Part shown: positions 14,691 through 14,865 of the stretch, one piece after another
Position numbering within the stretch: the first letter of the stretch is position 1
Layout: each line of letters opens with the position of its first letter
The notes under the pieces: generated by a model
The model's input: the letters and a program-made list of their open reading frames with translations, nothing else
What the model was told of the DNA's origin: nothing
Database searches by the model: none
Position numbers and translations under genes: made by a program
NCBI GenBank assembly: GCA_045540975.1
Contig: JAZQIE010000024.1
Location: forward strand, 1 to 14,865
Direction: 5' to 3'
Source of the DNA: SIG510 sp045540975
GTDB taxonomy: Bacteria > Bacillota > Clostridia > Oscillospirales > JAAYXM01
Length of the DNA stretch: 14,865 bases

Positions 14691-14738
14691 GCGGTGCCCG
14701 AAATTTTTTGCGCACCTTCGTGCAAAAATTTCGACCGC
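14691..14738. repeat. Long imperfect inverted repeat
   Basis: GCGG (14691-14694) pairs with CCGC (14735-14738). Inside it, an arm CGAAATTTTTTGC starting at 14699 pairs with GCAAAAATTTCG ending at 14733 (12 bp with one bulged T), and an inner GCAC/GTGC closes a CTTC loop. It has no U-tract after it, so it is not a standard terminator. Confidence 0.6.
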
Positions 14739-14803
14739 TGCCACTCCTTATTGCTCGCTTACTCTGCCACCGGCAGCGCTCGCAAACGTCCCTACCCGCG
14801 GGC

Positions 14804-14830
14804 TAAAAAGCCTGCCACTGGCAGCCTTTT
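14804..14830. terminator. Terminator-like hairpin, bidirectional
   Basis: AAAAAG-C-CTGCCA (14805-14817) pairs with TGGCAG-C-CTTTTT (14819-14831) apart from one C.C mismatch, and T5 follows in both directions. The apical loop must open by one or two pairs. No gene is seen ending here within the window, so it may belong to a gene beyond the edge or to a repeat element. Confidence 0.45.
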
Positions 14831-14865
14831 TGCGCAAGCGCCGTCCTGTTCGAATCCTCCCGATG

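Larger units (their letters stand above)
14650..14865. other. Hairpin-rich intergenic stretch with no convincing gene
   Basis: After the permease promoter nothing coding is supported up to the window edge. A plus-strand frame from an ATG at 14670 stays open to the edge (about 65 codons), but its ribosome site is poor, its composition is Cys/Pro/Arg-rich, and it runs through two large hairpins. The motif TGCCAC occurs three times (from about 14739, 14765 and 14813), the last two within self-complementary TGCCAC-CGGCA and TGCCAC-TGGCA contexts. The end (14848-14860) resembles a tRNA T-loop, GTTCGAATC, but its flanks cannot pair. It may be an intergenic repeat element. Confidence 0.5.

Noticed and set aside
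14832..14865. tRNA gene 3' end (GTTCGAATC near the edge)
   Set aside because: The five bases before TTCGAAT (14844-14848, TCCTG) cannot pair with those after it, so there is no T stem, and no acceptor or anticodon arm is visible upstream.
14670..14865. Open plus-strand frame running off the edge
   Set aside because: Odd composition, overlap with two hairpins and no recognisable protein; retained only as a remark on the intergenic stretch.
1..14865. CRISPR array or insertion sequence
   Set aside because: No regularly spaced direct repeats of 24-40 bases, no transposase frame, and no paired terminal repeats were seen.

Overview
The window looks like a piece of chromosome from a Gram-positive-type anaerobe, most likely an uncultured clostridial (Bacillota) gut bacterium. 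Supporting signs are GC-rich codon use, strong GGAGG-type ribosome sites, sigma-A promoters near TTGACA-N17-TATAAT, intrinsic terminators with U-tracts, an adjacent pheS-pheT pair with a cysteine-cluster PheS, and a one-step diaminopimelate dehydrogenase. This placement is inference from gene content. No phage, transposase, CRISPR array, rRNA or intact tRNA gene was seen.

Layout. (1) 1-3620, minus strand: pheS-pheT, both subunits of phenylalanyl-tRNA synthetase, from a perfect consensus promoter (3592-3620) to a hairpin terminator (5-40). (2) 3617-5718, minus strand: a two-gene operon of a PlsC-like acyltransferase with a zinc ribbon and an EamA-type permease, joined by a 4-bp ATGA overlap. 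(3) 5815-6687, plus strand: a membrane-anchored alpha/beta hydrolase, divergent from the acyltransferase. (4) 6719-11637: two paralogous neutral-ceramidase-like proteins in divergent operons. One lies downstream of ddh (meso-diaminopimelate dehydrogenase); the other is followed by an overlapping MFS transporter gene. (5) 11637-12160: a small XRE repressor gene facing a predicted ~165-nt structured RNA, with three evenly spaced dyad operators between them. (6) 12166-14649, minus strand: an AEC-family permease and a compact GH78-like glycosidase from a strong promoter. (7) 14650-14865: a hairpin-rich stretch with no convincing gene.

How it fits together. The left part is housekeeping: translation, then lipid and membrane functions. 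The middle and right suggest import and breakdown of carbohydrate or amide substrates, with transporters paired to hydrolases. ddh links this to lysine and peptidoglycan precursor supply, but no pathway can be proven from the sequence.

The most unusual part is 11637-12129. The predicted RNA has its own perfect consensus promoter. One operator sits between that promoter's -35 and -10, one overlaps the repressor gene's promoter, and the third lies midway. Its main 17-bp stem, with a GAAA loop, closes fully only when read on the minus strand, because three pairs are G.U there and A.C on the other strand. I recognise no named RNA family. It may be an undescribed repressor-controlled small RNA.
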